Below are positions 26,669 to 33,686 of a DNA stretch of 64,000 nucleotides, one piece after another (position 1 is the stretch's first letter; each line of letters starts with the position of its first letter). The notes beneath the pieces are model-generated. The model saw only the letters and a program-made list of their open reading frames with translations, did no database searches and was not told the DNA's origin. Position numbers and translations under genes: made by a program. This DNA is from Roseateles subflavus (GTDB taxonomy: Bacteria > Pseudomonadota > Gammaproteobacteria > Burkholderiales > Burkholderiaceae_C), in NCBI RefSeq assembly GCF_030285365.1, contig NZ_JASVDS010000002.1:248001-312000 (forward strand), read 5' to 3'.

Positions 26669-26760
26669 CCTCGACACTGCCCGCGCCGCCGTCCCAGCGC
26701 GGCGCAGCCCGCGCCCCGCACGGATCGTGCGGATCCGGCTTCGCCGGTCCGCCACGATCG

Positions 26761-26797
26761 CCCCCCTGGGGGGGCTCGCGAAGCGAGTAGGGGGGGG
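26761..26797. repeat. Compact palindromic element with C/G runs
   Basis: CCCCCC/GGGGGGG followed by the CTCGC-GAA-GCGAG hairpin and another G run, just outside the acyl-CoA-binding protein stop. It resembles dispersed intergenic palindromes, and a related C-run/G-run hairpin sits inside cobQ (53773-53798). Confidence 0.6.
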
Positions 26798-27049
26798 TTA
26801 CTTCAAGCCTTCGATGAGATCGATGTATTGCTGCATCGCCTCGTCGTTGCTGGTGCCCTTCAGTGCGGCCCAGGCGTCGTACTTGGCACGGCCGACCATG
26901 TCGGTGAAGCCGGGGCGCGAGCCTTCGACGTCGCCGCTGCTGGCCTGCTTGAACAGGGCGTAGATCTTCAGCAGGGTCATGTTGTCGGGGCGCTCGGGCA
27001 GGTTCTTGGAATCGGCCACTGCGGCGTCGAATTGCTCTTTGAGGCTCAT
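26798..27049 (-). CDS. Acyl-CoA-binding protein (ACBP)
   Basis: An 83-residue small helical carrier that binds long-chain acyl-CoA. The ATG at 27049 is preceded by GGAGACGAG. The protein MSLKEQFDAAVADSKNLPE shows the family start; LLKIYALFKQASSGDV and MVGRAKYDAWAALKGTSNDEAM carry the conserved tyrosine, lysine and tryptophan contacts for the CoA moiety. An upstream frame extension is not ACBP-like. It is divergent from the WS/DGAT gene across a 109-base control region with three inverted repeats, suggesting both are regulated together and that the carrier supplies acyl-CoA for storage lipid synthesis. Confidence 0.93.
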   Translation of the reverse strand: MSLKEQFDAAVADSKNLPERPDNMTLLKIYALFKQASSGDVEGSRPGFTDMVGRAKYDAWAALKGTSNDEAMQQYIDLIEGLK

Positions 27050-27071
27050 CTCGTCTCCTTGGGTTTCGCGG

Positions 27072-27086
27072 CACCAAAGTTTGGTG
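27072..27086. promoter_or_regulatory. Perfect palindrome CACCAAA-G-TTTGGTG
   Basis: A perfect 7-1-7 inverted repeat 23 bases upstream of the acyl-CoA-binding protein start and 73 bases upstream of the WS/DGAT start. Position between divergent lipid genes suggests an operator for a fatty-acid-type regulator. Confidence 0.55.
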
Positions 27087-27113
27087 ACAATCGGGGTGGA
27101 CACCGAGCATATT

Positions 27114-27137
27114 ACCCAGCAATGTCTGGGTCAGACA
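27114..27137. promoter_or_regulatory. Overlapping inverted repeats upstream of WS/DGAT gene
   Basis: ACCCAG-N6-CTGGGT (27114-27131) and TGTCTG-GGT-CAGACA (27123-27137) overlap by nine bases and cannot form at once. They lie 20 bases before the start codon, so they could be operators or alternative mRNA hairpins affecting translation. Confidence 0.5.
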
Positions 27138-27158
27138 CTCTAGAACGAGGAGCACGCT

Positions 27159-28598
27159 TTGGCCGCAGCAGAACGCATGTCCCGGGTCGATACCGCCTGG
27201 TTGCGGATGGACACCGAGCAGAACCTGATGATGATCGTCGGGATCTGGACGCTGCGACCGCGGCTCTCGCTGCAGGACCTCCGGCAGCGGGTCGAGGAGC
27301 GCCTGCTGCAGTACCGCCGCTTCCGCCAGAAGGTGGTGGAAGACGCGCTGGGCGCGCAGTGGGTCGACGATGAAGACTTCGACATCGCCCGCCACGTCGT
27401 GCCCGGCACGCTCAAGCCTGCGAAGGGGCAGAGCCACCAGCAGGCCTTGCAGGACCGCGTGGGTGCGCTGTGCGCGCAGCCGCTGGATCCCGCGCACCCG
27501 CTGTGGCAGTTCGAGCTGGTCGAGGACATGGACGGCGAAAGCGCGCTGATCGCCCGCATCCACCACTGCATCGCCGACGGCATCGCGCTGATCGCGGTGA
27601 TGCTGTCCATCACCGACGGCGGCCAGCCGCCGCCGAAGCGCCGCCGCAACGAGCCCGCGGTCGAGGAAGACCACGACTGGCTGACCGACGCCCTGCTCAA
27701 GCCCATCACCGACCTCACCATCAAGGCCATCGGCGTCTCCGGCGCGGCCATGTCCAAGGGCGTGGACCTGATGATGGCGGCGGACCATCCCATCGACCAT
27801 TCCCTGCACGCCGCCAAGCTGGGCTACCAGGCGGTGAGTGACGTCGCGGCCTTCGCGCTGATGTCGGACGACTCGCCCACCAGCCTCAAGGGCAAGCCCG
27901 GCACCCTCAAGCGCGTGGCCTGGGACGAAGGCCTGCCGCTGGACGCCGTGAAGGCCGTGGGCAAGGGCTTCAACTGCTCCGTCAACGACGTGCTGCTGTC
28001 CTGCGTGGCAGGCGCCATCGGGCGCTACCTGCGCCAGCGCGGCGAGGATGTGGAGGGCAAGGAGATCCGCGCCATGGTGCCGGTGAACCTGCGGCCCCTG
28101 GAGAAGGCCTACCAGCTGGGCAATCGCTTCGGCCTAGTGCCGCTGGTGCTGCCCATCGGCATCAGCAATCCCGTCGAGCGGCTCTACGCCGTGCGGGCGC
28201 GCATGCAGGAGCTCAAGGGCAGCTTCCAGCCCATCATGGCCTTCGGCCTGCTGTCGGTGGCCGGCCTGCTGATCAAGCCCGTACAGCACGCCATGCTCAA
28301 CATCTTCGCCAAGAAGGCCACCGCGGTGATGACCAATGTGCCGGGGCCGGCCAAGGCGCTGTCGTTCTGCGGGGCGACGGTGGAGCGCGTGATGTTCTGG
28401 GTGCCGCAGTCGGGAGACATCGGCATGGGCGTGTCGATCCTGACCTACGCCGGCAAGGTGCAGTTCGGGCTGATCACCGACGAGAAGCTCTGCCCCGAGC
28501 CTCAGGCCGTCATCGATCAGTTCGCGCCCGAGTTCAACCAGCTCCTGATGCTGGCGCTGATGCTGCCCTGGGGCGAGGAGCTCGAGGCGCTCGAGTAG
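27159..28598 (+). CDS. Wax ester synthase/diacylglycerol acyltransferase (WS/DGAT)
   Basis: A 479-residue acyltransferase that makes wax esters or triacylglycerol from acyl-CoA and an alcohol or diacylglycerol. The catalytic motif is HHCIADG at residues 135-141 (His135, His136, Asp140), matching HHxxxDG. Further family marks are MSRVDTAWLRMDTEQNLM at the N-terminus, NDVLLSCVAGAIGRYL, the PVNLRP block and NVPGPAKALSFCGA near the C-terminus. The TTG at 27159 is taken as start because a GAGGAG lies 6-8 bases before it; an ATG at 27177 is possible and would remove six residues. The neighbouring acyl-CoA-binding protein and PHA gene fit a storage-lipid role. Confidence 0.93.
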   Translation: MAAAERMSRVDTAWLRMDTEQNLMMIVGIWTLRPRLSLQDLRQRVEERLLQYRRFRQKVVEDALGAQWVDDEDFDIARHVVPGTLKPAKGQSHQQALQDRVGALCAQPLDPAHPLWQFELVEDMDGESALIARIHHCIADGIALIAVMLSITDGGQPPPKRRRNEPAVEEDHDWLTDALLKPITDLTIKAIGVSGAAMSKGVDLMMAADHPIDHSLHAAKLGYQAVSDVAAFALMSDDSPTSLKGKPGTLKRVAWDEGLPLDAVKAVGKGFNCSVNDVLLSCVAGAIGRYLRQRGEDVEGKEIRAMVPVNLRPLEKAYQLGNRFGLVPLVLPIGISNPVERLYAVRARMQELKGSFQPIMAFGLLSVAGLLIKPVQHAMLNIFAKKATAVMTNVPGPAKALSFCGATVERVMFWVPQSGDIGMGVSILTYAGKVQFGLITDEKLCPEPQAVIDQFAPEFNQLLMLALMLPWGEELEALE

Positions 28599-28618
28599 GC
28601 CGCTGGCGGCAACCCATG

Positions 28619-28650
28619 AAAAAAGCCAGGCGGCAGGCCTGGCTTCTTTC
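28619..28650. terminator. Bidirectional terminator
   Basis: AAGCCAGGC-GGCAG-GCCTGGCTT (28623-28645) stands between the convergent WS/DGAT gene and a small secreted-protein gene. The plus strand continues CTTTCTT and the minus strand continues into six T, so it can serve both. The stem is the same AAGCCAGGC sequence as in the repeats at 26.5 kb. Confidence 0.82.
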
Positions 28651-28689
28651 TTGAGGCCCCGCGGTCCGCGCGGGGCAGGCCCTGAGGCC

Positions 28690-29019
28690 TTACTTGGCCT
28701 TCTGGCTCTTGCCGGGACGGCCGGCGGCGGTCGGGTAGGCCGACATCACGCGGGCGGGATCGGCGTTGTCCAGGTAGGCGACGTACTGGGCTTCGGTGCA
28801 CTTCAGCGCCTTGCCTTCGGTGTGCTCGCCGCGCAGCTGGCCCTTGGCGTAGACGAAGCGGTACTCGTTGTCCTCGCGGGCGCCGTCGAAGCTCACCGTG
28901 TGCTGGGCGGCACACTCGGCGCGCAGGGCCTGCACTTCGCGGTTTTCAGCCGGCTTGGCGGCGTGGGCCAGGGAGGTGCCCAGCAGGGCGGCCAGGGCGA
29001 TCAGGTGGAACTTCTTCAT
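28690..29019 (-). CDS. Small secreted protein of unknown function
   Basis: A 109-residue protein starting at ATG 29019 (AAAGG ribosome-binding site about 7 bases upstream) with a clear signal peptide MKKFHLIALAALLGTSLAHA. The mature part (about 88 residues) has two cysteines (AECAAQ and LKCTEAQ) that could form a disulphide, a run of charged turns (FDGAREDNEYRFVYAKGQLR) and a basic C-terminus GKSQKAK. I do not recognise a domain. It may be a periplasmic protein of the small DUF type common in this order. Confidence 0.7.
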   Translation of the reverse strand: MKKFHLIALAALLGTSLAHAAKPAENREVQALRAECAAQHTVSFDGAREDNEYRFVYAKGQLRGEHTEGKALKCTEAQYVAYLDNADPARVMSAYPTAAGRPGKSQKAK

Positions 29020-29183
29020 GATGCAACCTTTGCGAATGCAGTGAGACGGTGGCGAGCGGGTGTCGTGGACCCGGCCGCCGGTAAGAGTGCACACAGCTTA
29101 GCGGGCGGGAAGCCCGATGGCCATTGAGGATATCCACGGAGCAGGGGTGGAAAACGTGAGCTTTCCCACGAATCGACCGGGGC

Positions 29184-29203
29184 GCCCCCGCGGCTGCGGG
29201 GGC
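29184..29203. repeat. GC-rich hairpin in intergenic region
   Basis: GCCCCCGC-GGCT-GCGGGGGC, an 8-bp perfect stem without T-run, between the small secreted protein gene and the end of the TPR gene. It may help end the TPR transcript. Confidence 0.5.
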
Positions 29204-29243
29204 CGGCGCGGGCCGATCTGCGGGAATACCCGGCCGCCGCGGC

Positions 29244-30017
29244 TCATTCCTCCAGCTCTTCCTTGGCCAGTTCGACGTCCAGGCATTCCATGGCGTCCAT
29301 GGGCTGGCAGGCCGCGGCGTCGGCATAGAGCTGCTCGGCCACGGCCAGGCGCTTGTCGCCCTCCAGCATGACGAGGCCATTGGCGCGCTCGATCATGGCG
29401 ATGGCGCTGGTCGGGTTGAGCTTCAGCGCCTGCTCGAACATCTTGAGCCCGGTGGCGGTGTCGGCACCCTGGGTCTTGCCCAGCAGCTTGCCGACCTTGT
29501 CGATCACTTCCGCGTGGAAGGCGCCCAGCGCGATGTGGGCATCGGCATGCTTGGGGGCCAGCTCGATGGCGGTCTCCAGGGCGGCCTTCACCTTGCCTCC
29601 CAGGCCCTGCGCGAGGGCCTTGGCCACGCTGATGCCCTGGCTGTAGCGGCCGAGGGCATAGGCCTGCCAGTACCAGGCGTTGGCGTTCTTGGGCTCGCTC
29701 TCCTGCTGACCCTCGGCCCGCTCGGCGACCTCCAGGAACATCTCCAGCTTGGCCTTCTCCTTCTTTTCGAGGTAGTTGGCGTAGATGGCCTGCGCCTTGT
29801 TGGCGACCGTGATGCCGGCGCCACCCGCGGCCAGGCCCGCCTCGTAGGCCTTCTGGAAGTCGCCCGCATGGAAGTGGATCCAGGCCTGCTGGACGGCGGC
29901 GTCCTTCGGGAAGGGCTCGGCATCACCGGCGTGCAGGCGGGCCCAGTGCTTCTTGAGGCTGGCGGCGTCGTACTGGAAGGCCGCGTTGTCGTAGGGGAAG
30001 GCAGTCCACTTGGCCAT
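29244..30017 (-). CDS. Tetratricopeptide-repeat protein of unknown function
   Basis: A 257-residue soluble protein with helical repeats. TPR-like features are QQAWIHFHAGDFQKAYEAGLAAG, NAWYWQAYALGRYSQG, KHADAHIALGAFHAEVIDKVG and ALKLNPTSAIAMIERANGLVML, with the usual small-residue and aromatic positions. No signal peptide is seen and the start MAKWTAFPYDNAAF has no alternative nearby. It is 65 bases from the TetR regulator stop in the same direction. Such proteins serve as interaction scaffolds; I cannot say with what. Confidence 0.75.
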   Translation of the reverse strand: MAKWTAFPYDNAAFQYDAASLKKHWARLHAGDAEPFPKDAAVQQAWIHFHAGDFQKAYEAGLAAGGAGITVANKAQAIYANYLEKKEKAKLEMFLEVAERAEGQQESEPKNANAWYWQAYALGRYSQGISVAKALAQGLGGKVKAALETAIELAPKHADAHIALGAFHAEVIDKVGKLLGKTQGADTATGLKMFEQALKLNPTSAIAMIERANGLVMLEGDKRLAVAEQLYADAAACQPMDAMECLDVELAKEELEE

Positions 30018-30082
30018 CGATGTCTCCGTGTCGTGTCGGTGTAGGGTTTCGGGGGCAGGTGTTGCGTCGCGGGGCGGCGGGG

Positions 30083-30736
30083 CTAGCCGTTGTAGCGTCC
30101 GGCCAGCTTGAAGAGGTGCTCGCGCGAGTCGGGCTCGAGGTAGGGCAGCAGCGTGCTGAGCACATGGAAGGCCCCGCGCATGAGGGCGCTGCCGGCGCGG
30201 TCCGGCTCCAGCGCATGGCGCGGGTCCCGCACGTATTCGTAGCTCAGCCAGTAGCTCTGCAGCACGACCATGGCCTCGGCCGTGGGGCCGGCGTCGCGGG
30301 GCTCCATGCGCAGGGCGCCGCCATGCTGCAGGCCGGCGAGCACCGCGCGCATCGCCTGACCCTTGTGCGCCAGCACGGACTGGAAATGCGTCTCCAGCTT
30401 GCGGTTCTTCGAGAGCAGGTCGTTGAGATCGCGGTAGAGGAAGCGGTGCTTCCAGATCAGCTCGAAGAGCATGTGGAAGAACAGCCAGGCGTCCTCCACG
30501 TTGCGCACGTTCTCGGAGGCGCCCAGCAGCTCGGTGAGCTCGCGCTCGTAGGCCGCGAAGAGCGCGTTGATCAGCTCGTCCTTGGCCGGGTAGTGGTAGT
30601 ACAGGTTGCCGGGGCTGATGTTGAGCTCGGCCGAGATGAGCGTGGTCGAGACGTTGGGTTCACCGAAGCGGTTGAACAGGTCCAGCGTGACTTCGAGGAT
30701 GCGTTCTGCGGTGCGCCGCGGCTTCTTGGTGGCCAT
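30083..30736 (-). CDS. TetR/AcrR-family transcriptional regulator
   Basis: A 217-residue repressor. After a basic start (MATKKPRRTAERILEVTLDLFNRFGEPNVS) the helix-turn-helix TTLISAELNISPGNLYYHYPAKDELINALF is a strong TetR signature. The C-terminal helical ligand-binding region contains many aromatics (FFHMLFELIWKHRFLYRDLNDLL) and would suit a hydrophobic ligand. It is divergent from a two-gene ABC exporter. The 113-base gap between them has an AGAGTC-CC-GACTCT inverted repeat, a likely operator. It may regulate the exporter or lipid genes, as many TetR members in this order do. Confidence 0.92.
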   Translation of the reverse strand: MATKKPRRTAERILEVTLDLFNRFGEPNVSTTLISAELNISPGNLYYHYPAKDELINALFAAYERELTELLGASENVRNVEDAWLFFHMLFELIWKHRFLYRDLNDLLSKNRKLETHFQSVLAHKGQAMRAVLAGLQHGGALRMEPRDAGPTAEAMVVLQSYWLSYEYVRDPRHALEPDRAGSALMRGAFHVLSTLLPYLEPDSREHLFKLAGRYNG

Positions 30737-30779
30737 GGATTGCTTGTGGTGGCTGTCTCGACCCATTCTGGCACCAAGA

Positions 30780-30793
30780 AGAGTCCCGACTCT
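30780..30793. promoter_or_regulatory. Inverted repeat AGAGTC-CC-GACTCT
   Basis: A 6-2-6 perfect repeat centred between the TetR gene and the ABC exporter, 44 bases from the regulator start and 57 from the exporter start. TetR proteins usually bind palindromes of this size in such positions. Confidence 0.5.
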
Positions 30794-30849
30794 AGGGGTT
30801 TGGCTCCAGCGCCGGCAGGAATTTGGCACGCTCCCTACAATCCGGCGCC

Positions 30850-31797
30850 ATGCAAAGCCCCACCCCCGCAGCAGCCGCCCCGAGCGGCGGCGAGCACCCG
30901 GCCCTGCGCTTCGAGGCGGTCTCCAAGACCTACCGCGGCGGCCAGGTGAAGGCCCTGGACCAGGTCTCCTTCGATATCCAGCCCGGCGAGTTCTTCGGCC
31001 TGCTCGGTCCCAACGGCGCCGGCAAGACCAGCCTCATCTCCATCCTCGCCGGCCTGTCCCGGGCCAGCAGCGGGCGCGTGCGCGTGCTCGGCCATGACGT
31101 CGTCGACGACTACGCCGCCGCCCGCAAGTGCCTGGGCATCGTGCCGCAGGAACTGGTCTTCGACCCGTTCTTCTCGGTGCGCGAGGCGCTCGAGATCCAG
31201 AGCGGCTACTTCGGTGTGCGCGACAACGGCGCCTGGATCGACGAGCTGCTCGAGAACCTCGGCCTCGCCGACAAGGCCCACGCCAACATGCGCCAGCTCT
31301 CGGGCGGCATGAAGCGCCGCGTGCTGGTCGCGCAGGCGCTGGTGCACCGCCCGCCCGTGATCGTGCTGGACGAGCCCACCGCCGGCGTGGACGTGGAGCT
31401 GCGCCAGACGCTGTGGGCCTTCATCGCCCGGCTCAACAAGGAAGGGCACACCGTCCTGCTGACCACCCATTACCTGGAAGAGGCGGAGGCCCTGTGCCAC
31501 CGCATCGCCATGCTCAAGACCGGCCGCATCGTGGCCCTGGACCGCACCAGCAACCTGCTGGCCGGCAAGGCCTCGACCATGCTGCGCTTCAAGACCGACG
31601 TGGCGCTGCCGCAAGACCTGGCCCCGATCGCCCGCGTGACGGGCCGGATCGTGCAGATCAAGGCGCATGACGCGGCCGAGGTCGAGAGCGTGCTGGCCCG
31701 CCTGCGTGCGGCCGGCGTGCCGGTGGAGGACCTGGAGATCGGCCGCGCCGACCTCGAGGACGTGTTCCTGGAAATCATGCAGGGAGCCCAGGCATGA
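30850..31797 (+). CDS. ABC transporter ATP-binding protein (YadG-like)
   Basis: A 315-residue ATPase of the ABC-2 exporter group. Walker A is GPNGAGKT (in FFGLLGPNGAGKTSLIS), the signature is LSGGMKRR, Walker B is VIVLDEPTAGVD, and the switch histidine follows in LLTTHYLEEAEAL. The start at 30850 lies 9 bases after a TACAAT -10-like element, so the transcript may have almost no leader. The C-terminal part past residue 230 is the small accessory domain of drug/polysaccharide ABC-2 ATPases. The permease overlaps by four bases. Substrate unknown; NodI/YadG-type ATPases are typical in this position ahead of bolA and the his genes in Burkholderiales. Confidence 0.94.
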   Translation: MQSPTPAAAAPSGGEHPALRFEAVSKTYRGGQVKALDQVSFDIQPGEFFGLLGPNGAGKTSLISILAGLSRASSGRVRVLGHDVVDDYAAARKCLGIVPQELVFDPFFSVREALEIQSGYFGVRDNGAWIDELLENLGLADKAHANMRQLSGGMKRRVLVAQALVHRPPVIVLDEPTAGVDVELRQTLWAFIARLNKEGHTVLLTTHYLEEAEALCHRIAMLKTGRIVALDRTSNLLAGKASTMLRFKTDVALPQDLAPIARVTGRIVQIKAHDAAEVESVLARLRAAGVPVEDLEIGRADLEDVFLEIMQGAQA

Positions 31798-32564
31798 GCG
31801 GCATCCGACTCGAAGGCGCGCGCACGCTGTTCTACAAGGAAGTGCTGCGCTTCTGGAAGGTGAGCTTCCAGACCGTGGCGGCGCCGGTGCTGACCGCCGT
31901 GCTGTACCTGCTCATCTTCGGCCATGTGCTGGAGGACCATGTGAAGGTCTATGGCCATGTGGCCTACACCGCCTTCCTGATCCCCGGCCTGGTGATGATG
32001 AGCGTGCTGCAGAACTCGTTCGCCAACAGCTCGTCCTCGCTGATCCAGAGCAAGATCACGGGCAACCTCGTCTTCGTGCTGCTCACGCCGCTGTCCCACT
32101 GGGCCTGGTTCCTGGCCTATGTGGGCGCCTCGGTGGTGCGCGGCCTGGCCGTGGGCGTGGGGGTGTTCGCGGTGACGGCGTGGTTCGCGCCGCCGGGTCT
32201 CGCGCAGCCGCTGTGGGCCCTGGTGTTCGCGCTGCTGGGTGCGGGCATGCTGGGTGCCCTGGGCCTGATCGCGGGGCTGTGGGCCGAGAAGTTCGACCAG
32301 ATGGCGGCCTTCCAGAACTTCATCATCATGCCCATGACCTTCCTGTCGGGCGTGTTCTATTCGGTGCACTCGCTGCCCGCCTTCTGGCAGGGCGTGAGCC
32401 ACCTGAATCCGTTCTTCTACATGATCGACGGCTTCCGCCACGGCTTCTTCGGCGTGAGCGACGTCTCGCCCTGGCTGAGCCTCGCCATCGTCGGGGCGAG
32501 CTTCCTCGTGGTGTCCGGCATCGCGCTGACGCTGCTCAAGCGGGGCTACAAGATCCGCGGCTGA
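31794..32564 (+). CDS. ABC-2 type permease (YadH-like)
   Basis: The 256-residue membrane partner of the upstream ATPase, with an ATGA overlap. Six hydrophobic segments are visible, beginning with VAAPVLTAVLYLLIFGHVL and including VAYTAFLIPGLVMMSVLQNS, VVRGLAVGVGVFAVTAWF and ALLGAGMLGALGLIAGLWA. The ABC-2 signature MPMTFLSGVFYSVHSLP followed by LNPFFYMIDGFRHGFFG is characteristic of the family. The pair should export a hydrophobic or amphiphilic compound. A GCCCCGGCC-T-GGCCGGGGC hairpin (32612-32630) lies downstream. Confidence 0.93.
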   Translation: MSGIRLEGARTLFYKEVLRFWKVSFQTVAAPVLTAVLYLLIFGHVLEDHVKVYGHVAYTAFLIPGLVMMSVLQNSFANSSSSLIQSKITGNLVFVLLTPLSHWAWFLAYVGASVVRGLAVGVGVFAVTAWFAPPGLAQPLWALVFALLGAGMLGALGLIAGLWAEKFDQMAAFQNFIIMPMTFLSGVFYSVHSLPAFWQGVSHLNPFFYMIDGFRHGFFGVSDVSPWLSLAIVGASFLVVSGIALTLLKRGYKIRG

Positions 32565-32611
32565 CGCCCCACGCGCGGACACCCGCGAAGCCCCGCTGCG
32601 CCACTGCAGAA

Positions 32612-32630
32612 GCCCCGGCCTGGCCGGGGC
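32612..32630 (+). terminator. Hairpin after ABC permease
   Basis: A perfect GCCCCGGCC-T-GGCCGGGGC inverted repeat 47 bases after the permease stop. The T-run expected of an intrinsic terminator is absent, so it may only attenuate or be a transcript-end barrier. Confidence 0.5.
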
Positions 32631-32660
32631 GGTCTGCGTCTCGGTAGAATCCCGCCCATC

Positions 32661-32930
32661 ATGGCCGATCCCACTCCCGCTGAAGTTCAGCAATTCATTG
32701 CCGACGGACTCCCCTGCCAGCTGCTGCAGGTCGAGGGTGACGGCCGCCATTTCTTCGCCACCATCGTCTCGGTGGAGTTCGAGGGGCTGTCCCGCGTCCG
32801 CCGCCACCAGCGCGTCTACCAGGCGCTGGGCGAGCGCATGCGCGAGCAGATCCATGCGCTGTCCATGAAGACGCTGACGCCTGCCGAGCATGCCGCCACC
32901 CCTGCGGCCGCCGGCCATCACCATCACTGA
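32661..32930 (+). CDS. BolA/IbaG family iron-sulphur-related protein
   Basis: An 89-residue BolA-like protein; members work with monothiol glutaredoxins in iron-sulphur metabolism. The family helix-sheet pattern is present: PAEVQQFIADGLPCQLLQVEGDGRHFFATIVS, then FEGLSRVRRHQRVYQAL with the RHQR-like segment, then the helix. It ends in a histidine-rich tail GHHHH. A TAGAAT element (about 32644-32649) 12 bases upstream resembles a -10 box. In many Burkholderiales this gene is followed by murA and hisG; here hisG comes directly, 104 bases away. Confidence 0.9.
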   Translation: MADPTPAEVQQFIADGLPCQLLQVEGDGRHFFATIVSVEFEGLSRVRRHQRVYQALGERMREQIHALSMKTLTPAEHAATPAAAGHHHH

Positions 32931-33034
32931 CGCCCCATCCGCTTGAAACCGAGCGGGTGGCGGTGAGGTGCCGCTCCTGGTGATCCCGCTGCCGTCCGCC
33001 GAGTCTCGAAACACAGACCTCCAAGGACGCACTC

Positions 33035-33676
33035 ATGATCACCCTGGCCCTCTCCAAGGGACGCATCTTCGAAGAGACCCTGCCGCTGCTCAAGGCCGCC
33101 GGCATCGAGGTGCTCGAGGACCCCGAAACCTCCCGCAAGCTGATCCTGCCGACCAACCGGCCCGACGTGCGCGTCGTGCTGGTGCGGGCGACGGACGTCC
33201 CCACCTATGTGCAGTACGGCGGCGCCGACCTCGGCGTGGCCGGGCGTGACGTGCTCATCGAGCATGGCGGTGCGGGCCTCTACCAGCCGCTGGACCTGCG
33301 CATCGCGCGCTGCCGCATGAGCGTCGCCACGCGCGACGATTTCGACTACGCCGCCGCGGTGAAGCAGGGCTCGCGCATCCGCGTGGCCACCAAGTACACC
33401 GAAATCGCCCGCCAGCACTTCGCGGACAAGGGCGTGCACGTGGACCTGATCAAGCTCTACGGTTCCATGGAGCTGGCTCCGCTGACGGGCCTGGCCGATG
33501 CCATCGTCGACCTGGTCTCGACGGGCAGCACGCTCAAGGCCAACCGTCTGGTGGAGGTGGAGCACATCATGGAGATCTCCTCGCGCCTCGTCGTCAACCA
33601 GGCCGCGCTGAAACTCAAGCGCGAGCCGCTGCGCCAGCTGATCGACGCCTTCGCCTCCGCAACGCCTGCCGCCTGA
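33035..33676 (+). CDS. hisG: ATP phosphoribosyltransferase, short form
   Basis: First step of histidine biosynthesis, joining ATP and PRPP. At 213 residues it is the short HisG form, which needs the HisZ regulatory subunit (not in this window) for activity. Motifs are [21 protein letters not shown] at the start, [14 protein letters not shown] and the PRPP-binding [18 protein letters not shown]. Start ATG 33035 has AAGGACG upstream. The gap to hisD is 10 bases, so they form one transcript. Being the short form, it lacks the C-terminal regulatory domain that binds histidine in the long form. Confidence 0.97.
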   Translation: MITLALSKGRIFEETLPLLKAAGIEVLEDPETSRKLILPTNRPDVRVVLVRATDVPTYVQYGGADLGVAGRDVLIEHGGAGLYQPLDLRIARCRMSVATRDDFDYAAAVKQGSRIRVATKYTEIARQHFADKGVHVDLIKLYGSMELAPLTGLADAIVDLVSTGSTLKANRLVEVEHIMEISSRLVVNQAALKLKREPLRQLIDAFASATPAA

Positions 33677-33686
33677 GGGGAACGAG

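Larger units (their letters stand above)
26359..26748. repeat. Three tandem copies of a ~140-bp hairpin-rich repeat
   Basis: The 467-base gap between convergent genes holds three head-to-tail copies: 26359-26504 (146 bp), 26505-26641 (137 bp) and 26642 to about 26748 (incomplete end). Each carries an AAGCCAGGC-type hairpin, a CGGCGCGGCGCAGCCCGCG segment, a CGCACGGATCGTGCG palindrome and a CCGGCTTCGCCGG hairpin. Copy 1 differs by an extra nine bases (a duplication of ATCGTGCGG) and a degenerate first hairpin. Copies 2 and 3 are almost identical over their first 40 bases. Confidence 0.9.

Noticed and set aside
26359..26748. CRISPR array
   Set aside because: The units are about 140 bp, directly adjacent with no unique spacers, and consist of palindromes; no cas genes are present.
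32595..32612. Possible B12-box (GCCACTGC) of a cobalamin riboswitch
   Set aside because: Only the short match is present without the surrounding riboswitch helices, and the downstream gene is bolA-like rather than a B12 gene.
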